A stretch of DNA of 64,000 nucleotides. Source: Stenotrophomonas sp. 704A1. Its GTDB lineage: Bacteria > Pseudomonadota > Gammaproteobacteria > Xanthomonadales > Xanthomonadaceae. The position numbers and the translations under genes are program-made. Below, piece by piece: positions 55,821-63,656 of the stretch (its first letter is position 1; the number at the start of each line of letters is the position of its first letter). The stretch lies in contig NZ_CP130831.1 of assembly GCF_030549525.1 (NCBI RefSeq), positions 769,501 through 833,500 of the forward strand, given 5' to 3'. Below the pieces are notes generated by a model. The model saw only the letters and a list, made by a program, of their open reading frames with translations, was not told the DNA's origin and ran no database searches.

Positions 55821-56416
55821 GCCGGCGGGGTCCAGTCACGCAGCAGGGCCGCGGGGTCCGGGCGCTCGCGCTCGGGAACCTCGGCCTTGGGCGTGCCGAT
55901 ATGGATGAAGCCTGCGATGCGTTCGCCTTCAACCAGCCCCAGATGGGCCTGCACGGCCGGGTCGAAGGCCATCCATGCGGTCAGCCACTGCGCGCCGAAG
56001 CCCAGCGCCTGTGCGGCCTGCAGCAAGGCGAAACAGACGCAGGCTGCGGTCATCAGCTGTTCCTGCTCGGGCACCTTCGGGTCCGGGCGCGGGCTGGCCA
56101 CCACCACGATCACCAGCGGCGCGTGGCTGAAGCGCTGGCGGTCCTTCTCGAACACGGCGTCACCGGCATGCGGATCGCGCTGGCGGCTGCGTGCGGCCAG
56201 AAAGTCGCCCAGAGTGTGACGTGCATCGCCGGCGATCTTCAGGAAGCGGAACGGCACGCGCTTGCCGTGGTCGGGCACCCGCACCGCCGAGGCCAGCATG
56301 CGCAGCAGGGTGGCCGGGTCCGGCCCCGGTTCGCCCAGTTGCCGTGACGGCACCGAGCGGCGGGCATCCAGGGCGTGCAGGGCAGCAGGGTCGGGCATGG
56401 AGTCTGAACCGGTCAT
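55817..56416 (-). CDS. Nitroreductase-family FMN protein (YdjA-like)
   Basis: A 199-residue nitroreductase: RRSVPSRQLGEPGPD at the N-terminus, RFLKIAGDARHTLGDFLAAR, and ACVCFALLQAAQALGFGAQWLT with GFIHIGTPKAEVPERERP at the end, close to YdjA/TdsD-type small nitroreductases. Start 56416; ATG 56398 is an alternative. First gene of the four-gene operon. Confidence 0.9.
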   Translation of the reverse strand: MTGSDSMPDPAALHALDARRSVPSRQLGEPGPDPATLLRMLASAVRVPDHGKRVPFRFLKIAGDARHTLGDFLAARSRQRDPHAGDAVFEKDRQRFSHAPLVIVVVASPRPDPKVPEQEQLMTAACVCFALLQAAQALGFGAQWLTAWMAFDPAVQAHLGLVEGERIAGFIHIGTPKAEVPERERPDPAALLRDWTPPA

Positions 56417-56730
56417 CACGGGCTGCTGATTATAGTCGGGGTGGTCGATGACGCCGTTTGTGTCGCGTCAGCCCCCTGAACAGCAAACTGTGATGAACAT
56501 CATGCCACTGGCGGATCACGGAGCGGCGCTTCCCCTCGCCTCACAGCCCCTGCACGGCTTACGATACCGGTTATTGCCGGGCCACCGGTCATGAGGTTTG
56601 AAGTGAGGACTGTTTCACTGTCCGTGACGGGCTGGCCGGCCTACCATCGAGGGACCGGTACATGGGGTGTACCGGCCGTCGCGATGTCCATGATGTCTGT
56701 CGCACCAGAGAAGGTGGGGAGCCTTCCCGA
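56417..56730. other. 314-bp divergent intergenic region with an 8-bp palindrome
   Basis: No gene seen. It contains a perfect inverted repeat CCGGTACA / TGTACCGG (56655-56662 and 56668-56675) about 55 bp before the DUF1631 start, and a TGTGA-N6-TCATG sequence (56489-56504), half of a CRP/Clp-type site. Either could be a regulator site; neither is proven. Confidence 0.5.
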
Positions 56731-59058
56731 ATGATGAGCGCGCCCACTCGGATGGGAATGCCAGGCCGTGACCCGGTCCAGCTCCAGCTTGCCCGGGACC
56801 TCGTCCTGCCGGCGTTGTGCCAGGCCTTTGGCGCGGCACTGGCCCGGTTCGACGATGCCCTGTTCGACCGCGCCGGCAATGCCGGCTCGTCGCAGTTGCT
56901 GTTCCTGGATGCGATGCGCGAACTGCGCCGCCGCCGCGAGGAGATCGCCGCTGCCTTCGCCGGCCACCTCGGCCGTGCCTGGGCCGGCCTGGCCGAGGGC
57001 GAGCCGCTGTCGGCCGAAGTGACCCTGTCGGGGCAGGTCGAGGATGGCCTGAGCCTGGTGCCCGAGCATGTGCTGGAGTCCCGGCTGGCGGTGCGCAATT
57101 TCGCCACCGTGCTGCTGCGCGACTTCAAGCCGGTGCTGGGGCGCCTCGACCGGCGCCTGGGCTGGCTGGGCGGCGGTGTGGAACTGGATGCCGACCGCAA
57201 CCCGATCAGCCCCGAGCATCTGGGCGTGGCCATCCACGAAGCCTTTGCCGGCTGTGAACTGGCGCCGGAAGTGCATCTGGTGCTGATCAAGCTGTGCGAG
57301 CGCGACCTGCGTGCACCGGTCGGCCGCATCTACGAAAAGCTGGACGAGCATCTGGCCGCAGCCGGCGTGATGCCGCAGATGGGGGCCCCGCGGCGCCCGC
57401 TGGCGGCAACGCCGCCGGCGCATGCCACGCCCGGCCTGGAAGACCTGGTCGAGCCGCGCACGGGCGCAGGCTTCGACAACGAATTCAGCGACGAGGAACA
57501 GGCCGCACCGGCCTGGGCGCAGCGGTTTGCCGCGCGCTGGTCCGAACGCCGCGGGCACATGCAGCAGCAGAGCGGTCCCGGTGCTGAGGAACCGCTGTCC
57601 GGCGACGCCTATGCCGGCCAGCAGGGCATGTTGCTGGAAGCCCTGCACGAACTGCTGCAGCAGACCCGCCACGTCCGCGAGGACGCGACGTCCGCCGCGC
57701 AGGTCGCGGTCGGCCAGCATCGCCCGCTGAGCCAGCGCGAGATGATGTCGGTGCTGTCGCTGCTACAGGCCACGCCCAGCGCGACGCTGCGCGCGGCCAT
57801 CGGCGAAGACGGCGAATCGCTGGCGCAGCGGCTGAAGAGTGAAGTGCTGTCCAGTGCCACCCGGCTCGGCGTGGATCCGGGCCAGACCCGCCTGGACCCG
57901 CAGGACGAAGATGCGATCGACCTGGTCGGCATGCTGTTCGACGTGATGCTGGATGAGCGTGAACTGGAAGGCCGCTCGCGCGAACTGATCGGCCGCCTGG
58001 TGGTGCCCTTCGTCAAGGTCGCCATGCTCGATCGCCGCATGTTCGTGCAGAAGACCCATCCGGCGCGCAAGCTGCTCAATTCGCTGGCCGAAGCCTGCGA
58101 GGGCAACACCGGCGAGAGCCAGGCCGAGCGCATGCTGATGGCCAAGGTGGAGGAGATCATCGAGCGCCTGGTGGCCGAGTTCAACGAGAACCTGGCGATC
58201 TTCCTGACCCTGGAAGAAGAGTTCCGCGATTTCCTGGTGCAGCACCGCCGCCGCGTGGAAATCGCCGAGCGTCGGGCTGCCGAAACCCAGCGCGGCCAGG
58301 AAAAGCTGGAAATGGCCCGCACCCGTGCCGGCGCCGAGCTGGATCGCCGCATCGCCGATGCGACGTTGCCCCCGGCCATCGCCGGGTTCCTGCGCCAGCC
58401 GTGGCAGCATCATCTGACCCTGGCGCTGCTGCGCGAGGGCGAGGAGGGCGCATCGGTCGCCGAGGCGCTGAGCCTGGGCGATGGCCTGCTGGAGGAAGTG
58501 GCCGAAGCCCGTCGGCAGATCATCGGCAAGCCGTGGCTGCAGGCCTGGCAGCCGATGCTGGCCAAGGTCTTTGCCAGCGTGGGCGTGCATGGTGATGCCG
58601 CCACCGCGGCCATCGACGCATTGCACGACACGCTGCAGGGCATCGCCGAATCGCGGCCGGAACTGCAGCGCGCGCTGCCCGAACTGCCGCAGGTGGTGCT
58701 GCCGGCGCCGCCTGCGCCGGAAACCCCGGCGGTGGAACTGGGCGGCACGTTCAACACCGACGATTTCGACAACGCCGACGCCGACCGCTTCCGGCGGATG
58801 GAGATCGGCAACTGGCTGGACTTCGTCGACAAGGACGGCAAGGTCCAGGCCGGCAAGCTGTCCTGGATCAGCCCGATCTCCTCGCGGCTGCTGTTCGTCA
58901 ACCGGCGTGGCGTGCGCTTCTGCGTGGCCTCGCCGGAAGAACTGGCGGTGATGGTGCGGCTGGGCCGGCTGCGCCCGCATACCGACGACGGTGCCTTCGA
59001 CAGCGCCATGCAGGGCGTGATCGATCGGCTGGATCCGGGCAGCGCCACGCTGCACTGA
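56731..59058 (+). CDS. DUF1631 protein with PilZ-like C-terminus
   Basis: A 775-residue cytoplasmic protein of the DUF1631 family: a helical N-terminal region (ALCQAFGAALARFDDALF), Pro/Ala linker near residues 225-265, helical repeats with QKTHPARKLLNSLAEACEGN, a coiled coil about 505-555, and a C-terminal ~80 residues (GNWLDFVDKDGKVQAGKLSW, SRLLFVNRRGVRFC) of PilZ-like pattern. The usual PilZ RxxxR motif is not obvious, so c-di-GMP binding is unsure. Start 56731 follows GGGGAGCC; an in-frame ATG lies at 56662 inside a palindrome. Confidence 0.85.
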   Translation: MMSAPTRMGMPGRDPVQLQLARDLVLPALCQAFGAALARFDDALFDRAGNAGSSQLLFLDAMRELRRRREEIAAAFAGHLGRAWAGLAEGEPLSAEVTLSGQVEDGLSLVPEHVLESRLAVRNFATVLLRDFKPVLGRLDRRLGWLGGGVELDADRNPISPEHLGVAIHEAFAGCELAPEVHLVLIKLCERDLRAPVGRIYEKLDEHLAAAGVMPQMGAPRRPLAATPPAHATPGLEDLVEPRTGAGFDNEFSDEEQAAPAWAQRFAARWSERRGHMQQQSGPGAEEPLSGDAYAGQQGMLLEALHELLQQTRHVREDATSAAQVAVGQHRPLSQREMMSVLSLLQATPSATLRAAIGEDGESLAQRLKSEVLSSATRLGVDPGQTRLDPQDEDAIDLVGMLFDVMLDERELEGRSRELIGRLVVPFVKVAMLDRRMFVQKTHPARKLLNSLAEACEGNTGESQAERMLMAKVEEIIERLVAEFNENLAIFLTLEEEFRDFLVQHRRRVEIAERRAAETQRGQEKLEMARTRAGAELDRRIADATLPPAIAGFLRQPWQHHLTLALLREGEEGASVAEALSLGDGLLEEVAEARRQIIGKPWLQAWQPMLAKVFASVGVHGDAATAAIDALHDTLQGIAESRPELQRALPELPQVVLPAPPAPETPAVELGGTFNTDDFDNADADRFRRMEIGNWLDFVDKDGKVQAGKLSWISPISSRLLFVNRRGVRFCVASPEELAVMVRLGRLRPHTDDGAFDSAMQGVIDRLDPGSATLH

Positions 59059-59110
59059 CCCGCGCGTGCCTGCTAGGATCGGGCGAACTCACCGATCAGC
59101 GGGAATCTGC

Positions 59111-60190
59111 ATGGCCGTGGCGTTGCTGGGGATCAAGGAGACCGCGCCGGGCGAACGCCGCGTCGCGCTGACGCCGGAAACCGCGCGCAAGCTCGGTGCG
59201 CTGGGCATCACGGTCTGGTACGAACGCGGTGCGGGCCAGGCCGCCGGTTTCCCCGACGCTGCCTATGACGATGCCGGCGCGCGTGCCTTCGATGCCGGCC
59301 GCTGGGCGGAAATCGACATCCTGCTGTGCGTGCAGGCGCCCCCCGCCGAGGTGCTGGCCCAGCTCAAGCCGGGCGCCAGCGTGGTCGGCCTGCTGACCCC
59401 GGCGGCCGACCCGGCGCTGGCGGCGCTGGCCGATGCCGATCGGCTGCTGCTGTTCCCCCTGCAGCAGCTGCCGCGCACCACCCGTGCGCAGGCGATGGAC
59501 GTGCTCAGTTCGCAGGCCGGCATGGCCGGTTACAAGGCCGCCCTGATTGCTGCCGAGCGCGCGCCGCGCTTCTTCCCGATGCTGACCACGGCTGCCGGTA
59601 CCGTGCGGCCGGCCAAGGTGCTGGTGATCGGCGCCGGTGTGGCCGGCCTGCAGGCGATCGCGACGGCGCGCCGGCTGGGTGCGCAGGTGGAAGGTTTCGA
59701 TGTGCGCCCGGAAACCCGCGAGCAGATCCAGTCACTCGGCGCGCGCTTCCTCGACCTGGGAGTGAGCGCGGCCGGCGAAGGCGGTTATGCGCGGGCGTTG
59801 ACCGATGAGGAACGTGGCGAGCAGCAGCGCCGCCTCGGCGACCATCTGCGCAGCGTGGACGTGGTGATCTGCACGGCGGCCGTGCCGGGACGGGCGGCGC
59901 CGGTCATCGTGACCGCCGCGATGGTGGAAGGCATGGCCGCCGGCAGCGTGATCGTCGACCTGGCCGCCGAAAGTGGCGGCAACTGTGCGCTGACCCAGCC
60001 GGGCCAGTGCATCGAACACCAGGGCGTGAGCGTCGATGGCCCGTTGGGCCTGGCCAGTCGCGGCGCCACCCAGGCCAGCGAGATGTACGCGCGCAACCTG
60101 TTCAACTTCGTCGCGCTGTTCGTGCATGACGGCCAGCTCGGCTTCGACTGGGACGACGAGCTGCTGGCCAGAACCCGCTGGCAGGCCTGA
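59111..60190 (+). CDS. pntAA: NAD(P) transhydrogenase alpha-1 subunit (domain I)
   Basis: NAD(H)-binding domain of the proton-pumping transhydrogenase, 359 residues (split form, like Rhodospirillum PntAA). Motifs: KETAPGERRVALTPETARKL, VIGAGVAGLQAIATARRLGA, FDVRPETREQIQSLGARFL and IVDLAAESGGNC. The other two subunits lie 1.5 kb downstream, beyond an opposite-strand operon. Confidence 0.95.
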   Translation: MAVALLGIKETAPGERRVALTPETARKLGALGITVWYERGAGQAAGFPDAAYDDAGARAFDAGRWAEIDILLCVQAPPAEVLAQLKPGASVVGLLTPAADPALAALADADRLLLFPLQQLPRTTRAQAMDVLSSQAGMAGYKAALIAAERAPRFFPMLTTAAGTVRPAKVLVIGAGVAGLQAIATARRLGAQVEGFDVRPETREQIQSLGARFLDLGVSAAGEGGYARALTDEERGEQQRRLGDHLRSVDVVICTAAVPGRAAPVIVTAAMVEGMAAGSVIVDLAAESGGNCALTQPGQCIEHQGVSVDGPLGLASRGATQASEMYARNLFNFVALFVHDGQLGFDWDDELLARTRWQA

Positions 60191-60194
60191 GTCG

Positions 60195-60263
60195 GTAGTG
60201 CCGGGCCATGCCCGGCGAGCGCAGCGGCATCCGGTGGAACCGCCGGGCATGGCCCGGCGCTAC
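60195..60263. repeat. SMAG dimer
   Basis: GTAG at 60195-60198 and CTAC at 60260-60263 bound an inverted pair of GCCGGGCCATGCCCGGC units directly after pntAA, between convergent genes; it may act as a 3' mRNA barrier for both. Confidence 0.85.
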
Positions 60264-60277
60264 CCCGTCAACAGGGG

Positions 60278-60733
60278 TTACCGCGGCTTCGCCTGCGGCG
60301 GGTGCTCGCGCACCCAGTCCCTGCGCTCTTCCGGAGTCATCTGCGACCAGCGCTCGCGCAGGGCGGCGCGCTGGGACGGGCTGAGGTCGCGCATCTGCCC
60401 GAACAGGGCGCGGGCCTGCTCGCGCTGTTCCGGGCTCATGTGCTCGAAGCGGCGCAGGCCACGGCGGGCCTTGTCGCGCTCTTCCGGGCTCATCGACTGC
60501 CAGCGTTGGCCATGCGACAGCATGCGTTGGCGCTGGGCGGCGTCGGCGCCGTTCCAGCGGTCGCGCAGCGGGGCCAGCAGCGCGTCGCGCTGGACCGGGC
60601 TGAGCTGTTCCCAGTCCGGCAACGCGGCGCCCGCGCCCGGCGCGGGGGCAGGCGCGGTCGTCTGTGCCAGCAGCGGCGCAACCGGCAGCAGGATCAGGGC
60701 GAACAGCAGGGGCAGGGTGGGGCGTCGCAGCAT
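60278..60733 (-). CDS. Exported DUF3106-type protein
   Basis: A 151-residue protein with a signal peptide (LLFALILLPVAPLLAQ) and repeated MSPEERDKARR / MSPEQREQARAL / LSPSQRAALRER / MTPEERRDWVRE units at ~14-residue spacing, the DUF3106 pattern, reminiscent of periplasmic stress sensors of the CpxP/Spy/RcnR-like LTxxQ type. Last gene of the sigma-factor operon, 5 bp after the anti-sigma-like gene; it may sense envelope stress or bind metals. Confidence 0.88.
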   Translation of the reverse strand: MLRRPTLPLLFALILLPVAPLLAQTTAPAPAPGAGAALPDWEQLSPVQRDALLAPLRDRWNGADAAQRQRMLSHGQRWQSMSPEERDKARRGLRRFEHMSPEQREQARALFGQMRDLSPSQRAALRERWSQMTPEERRDWVREHPPQAKPR

Positions 60734-60738
60734 GGTTC

Positions 60739-61065
60739 TCACTCCATCGCCAGGTCGGTATCGCCCAGCCACAGGTACATGTCGGGATTCTCGTCGTACA
60801 GCGCGCTGTTGTCTTCCACCGCGGCCACCGTTGGTGCCGGGGCCGGGCCGGTGTGCGTGCCCGGGCCGGTGAACTGCACGCCGATGCCCAGCGCCATCAC
60901 CAGCGAACAGGCACTGGCCAGCCACCAGCGCCAGCGCCCCCGGTGCGCCGCGTGGGCGCCGTGGCGGGCCTGGCGCAGGCGCGCCAGGGTAGCCGGCGAC
61001 AGCGACTGCAGCGACTGCGCGTGCACGCTGCGCAGGGCGTCATCGGAAGGCAGGGAGCGGTTCAC
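60739..61065 (-). CDS. Single-pass membrane protein, putative anti-sigma factor
   Basis: A 108-residue protein with an N-terminal cytoplasmic part (LSPATLARLRQARHGAH), one helix (WWLASACSLVMALGIGVQF) and a short acidic periplasmic tail (YDENPDMYLWLGDTDLAME). GTG start overlaps the sigma-factor stop by 4 bp. Size, topology and position suit a small anti-sigma or DUF3619-type protein; no zinc anti-sigma motif is seen. Confidence 0.7.
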   Translation of the reverse strand: MNRSLPSDDALRSVHAQSLQSLSPATLARLRQARHGAHAAHRGRWRWWLASACSLVMALGIGVQFTGPGTHTGPAPAPTVAAVEDNSALYDENPDMYLWLGDTDLAME

Positions 61066-61646
61066 GGATGGTTCTCCAGGTAATCCTGCAGCGCCTGTCG
61101 GGCGCGTGCCAGATGGGTCTTTACCGCGCCTTCGCTGCAGCCCATGGCACGGGCGGTGGTGGCGCCGTCCAGGTCCTGCAGCACGCGCAGGGTGAAGGCT
61201 TCGCGCTGACGCGCCGGCAGGGTGCGCAGCGCCAGCACCAGCTGCCGGTACTGCTGGTGGTGTTCGTGCGCCTGCGCCGGGTCCGGGCCGGGATCGGCCC
61301 AGTCGATCTCCCCGCCCTCGGCGTCCTGGTTGTCGCGCCAGAACGGCAGGCGGAAGCGGCGCCTGCGCTGCAGGTCGATCACCCGCCGGCGCAGGATGCT
61401 CCAGAACAGCGGCGCCCATTCGGCGGCCGGCCGGTCGGCGTAGTCCAGCATGCGCAGCAGGGCGTCCTGCACCGCATCCAGCGCATCCTCGCGCTGGCGC
61501 AGGCCGGCCTCGGCGAACCGGAACGCGCGTGGTCCGACGCCGGCCAGGAACGCCTCCAGCGATGCCGGCAGGGCATCGGTGTCGGTGCTCGGGGGGAGGG
61601 GGCTGCTCACCAGCACAGGGTACGGTTCCTCGCTCGGGGTCACCAT
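61062..61646 (-). CDS. ECF-type RNA polymerase sigma factor
   Basis: A 194-residue sigma-70-family factor: region 2 (EDALDAVQDALLRMLDYADRP, LFWSILRRRVIDLQRRRR) and region 4 (LPARQREAFTLRVLQDLDGA, MGCSEGAVKTHLARARQAL). Region 2 is the minimal ECF form. Start 61646 chosen at the first ATG giving a usual length. Operon: sigma, membrane protein, DUF3106 protein. Divergent from pntAB across 97 bp. Confidence 0.9.
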   Translation of the reverse strand: MVTPSEEPYPVLVSSPLPPSTDTDALPASLEAFLAGVGPRAFRFAEAGLRQREDALDAVQDALLRMLDYADRPAAEWAPLFWSILRRRVIDLQRRRRFRLPFWRDNQDAEGGEIDWADPGPDPAQAHEHHQQYRQLVLALRTLPARQREAFTLRVLQDLDGATTARAMGCSEGAVKTHLARARQALQDYLENHP

Positions 61647-61743
61647 CGACAACGCGTGAGCGCGACCGCGGTTGACCGCCACGCGCGCTGGGTTCAGCGC
61701 GTGGTTATGATGGGGCGACGAAGACAGAGCGGGAGCGTTGCCG

Positions 61744-62064
61744 ATGAGTGACGGGTTCGTGGCGCTGTACATCTTCATGCTGGCCGCAATCGCAGGCCAC
61801 GTGATCATTTCGCGGGTTCCGGTGATCCTGCATACCCCGCTGATGTCGGGCTCCAATTTCATCCATGGCATCGTGCTGATCGGTGCGATGGTGGTGCTGG
61901 GCCATGCGCAGACGCCGCTGGAGAAGGCGCTGGGCTTCCTTGCGGTGGTGCTTGGCGCCGGCAATGCCGCCGGCGGCTACGTGGTCACCGCGCGCATGCT
62001 GGAAATGTTCAAGCCCAGCGCGCGCAGGGCCGGCACCGATGAACCGAAGGAGCCGCAGGCTTGA
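61744..62064 (+). CDS. pntAB: NAD(P) transhydrogenase alpha-2 subunit (membrane)
   Basis: A 106-residue membrane part of the alpha chain: three to four helices with HVIISRVPVILHTPLMSGSN and GAGNAAGGYVVTARMLEMF, matching the PntAB family. ATG 61744. The stop overlaps the pntB start (TTGA). Confidence 0.93.
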   Translation: MSDGFVALYIFMLAAIAGHVIISRVPVILHTPLMSGSNFIHGIVLIGAMVVLGHAQTPLEKALGFLAVVLGAGNAAGGYVVTARMLEMFKPSARRAGTDEPKEPQA

Positions 62065-63521
62065 ACATCAGCACCGTCGAACTGCTCGATTGGCTGGTCA
62101 AGGCCAGTTATCTCGTCGCCGCCACGTTGTTCCTGCTGGGCCTGCAGCGGATGGCCTCGCCGCTGACCGCGCGCAGCGGCATCCGCTGGGCCGGGCTGGG
62201 CATGCTGGTGGCCACGCTGGCGACCTTCTTCCTGCCGGAACTGCACAACGTGCCGTTGATCCTGGTGGCGCTGCTGCTCGGCGCCGGCCTGGCCTGGTGG
62301 TCGGCCGGCAAGGTCGCAGTCACCGACATGCCGCAGATGGTCGCGCTCTACAACGGCATGGGCGGCGGCTCGGCGGCGGCGATCGGCGCAGTGGAACTGT
62401 TGCGCTATGCCTTCCTGGCCAACCGCGATACCACCCACTGGAGCGCGCAGGCGCTGGCCGACCTCGCCGCGCGCCAACCCTCGGCCACCGTGCTGGTGCT
62501 GGCCGTGGTCGGCGCGGCGATCGGTGCGGTGTCGCTGTCCGGCTCGGTGATCGCCTGGGCCAAGCTCGACGGCCGCCTCGACAAGCGCGTGACCTGGCCG
62601 GGACAGCAGCTGCTGAACCTGCTGGTGGCGGTGGCCGTGGTGGTGCTCGGCATCATCGCCGCCAGCACCCTCAGCCCCTGGGCCATCGTCGCCTTCTTCG
62701 TGCTGGCGCTGGCGCTGGGCGTGCTGATGACGCTGCCGATCGGCGGCGCCGACATGCCGGTGGTGATCTCGCTGTACAACGCGTTCACCGGCCTGGCCGT
62801 GTCCTTTGAAGGCTATGTGCTGGGCAATGAAGCGCTGATCATCGCCGGCATGATGGTGGGTGCGGCCGGCATCCTGCTGACCCGGCTGATGGCCAAGGCG
62901 ATGAACCGGCCGATCCGCAACGTGCTGTTCTCCAATTTCGGCGCCGGCGCCGGCGCAGAGGCGCAGGCGATCAGCGGCGCGCAGAAGCCGATCGAGGCGG
63001 CCGACGTGGCAGCGATGATGGGCTTTGCCGAGCGCGTGGTGATCGTGCCGGGCTACGGCATGGCCGTGGCCCAGGCCCAGCACAAGATCTGGGAACTGGC
63101 GCAGCGCCTGATCGCACGCGGGGTGAAGGTGAAGTTCGCGATCCATCCGGTGGCCGGGCGCATGCCCGGGCACATGAACGTGCTGCTGGCCGAGGCCGGC
63201 GTGCCCTACGACCTGATCGCCGACATGGATGACATCAACCCGGAATTCGCCACCACCGACGTGGTGCTGGTGATCGGCGCCAACGACGTGGTCAATCCGG
63301 TCGCGCGTACCGATCCGGCCAGCCCGATCTACGGCATGCCGGTGCTCGACGTGGTCAACGCGCGCAACGTGGTGGTGATCAAGCGCGGCCGCGGCACCGG
63401 CTTTGCCGGCATCGAGAATGCGCTGTTCTACGCCGACAACACCCGCATGCTGTACGGCGACGGTGCCGAAGCGGCCGCCTCGCTGGTGAGCGAGCTGAAG
63501 GCCCTCGACGGCGGGCATTGA
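62061..63521 (+). CDS. pntB: NAD(P) transhydrogenase beta subunit
   Basis: Proton-translocating, NADP(H)-binding subunit, 486 residues: about nine helices (GIRWAGLGMLVATLATFFLP, QMVALYNGMGGGSAA), then soluble domain III with VPGYGMAVAQAQHKIWELA, HPVAGRMPGHMNVLLAEAG and GANDVVNPVAR. The start is TTG at 62061, directly on the pntAB stop. Supplies NADPH using the proton gradient. Confidence 0.95.
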   Translation: MNISTVELLDWLVKASYLVAATLFLLGLQRMASPLTARSGIRWAGLGMLVATLATFFLPELHNVPLILVALLLGAGLAWWSAGKVAVTDMPQMVALYNGMGGGSAAAIGAVELLRYAFLANRDTTHWSAQALADLAARQPSATVLVLAVVGAAIGAVSLSGSVIAWAKLDGRLDKRVTWPGQQLLNLLVAVAVVVLGIIAASTLSPWAIVAFFVLALALGVLMTLPIGGADMPVVISLYNAFTGLAVSFEGYVLGNEALIIAGMMVGAAGILLTRLMAKAMNRPIRNVLFSNFGAGAGAEAQAISGAQKPIEAADVAAMMGFAERVVIVPGYGMAVAQAQHKIWELAQRLIARGVKVKFAIHPVAGRMPGHMNVLLAEAGVPYDLIADMDDINPEFATTDVVLVIGANDVVNPVARTDPASPIYGMPVLDVVNARNVVVIKRGRGTGFAGIENALFYADNTRMLYGDGAEAAASLVSELKALDGGH

Positions 63522-63530
63522 GGCTGCGTG

Positions 63531-63653
63531 CCGCTGCGCCCGCCGGGCATGGCCCGGCGCGACCCCTGCAGGCGTCCCGGTAGCGCCGGGCCATGCCCGG
63601 CGGGATCTATGCAGGCGTCCCGGTAGCGCCGGGCCATGCCCGGCGGCGCTACC
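63531..63653. repeat. SMAG array with 37-bp direct repeat
   Basis: A minus-oriented unit at 63540-63560, then two plus-oriented SMAG units in tandem. Each lies in an identical 37-bp block (63567-63603 and 63610-63646; 43-bp period, block starts TGCAGGCGTCCC), and a CTAC closes the array at 63650-63653. Convergent spacer after pntB. Confidence 0.85.
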
Positions 63654-63656
63654 CGG

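Noticed and set aside
63567..63646. Possible CRISPR-like direct repeats
   Set aside because: Only two copies with a 6-bp interval, and each contains a SMAG palindrome; no cas genes in the window.
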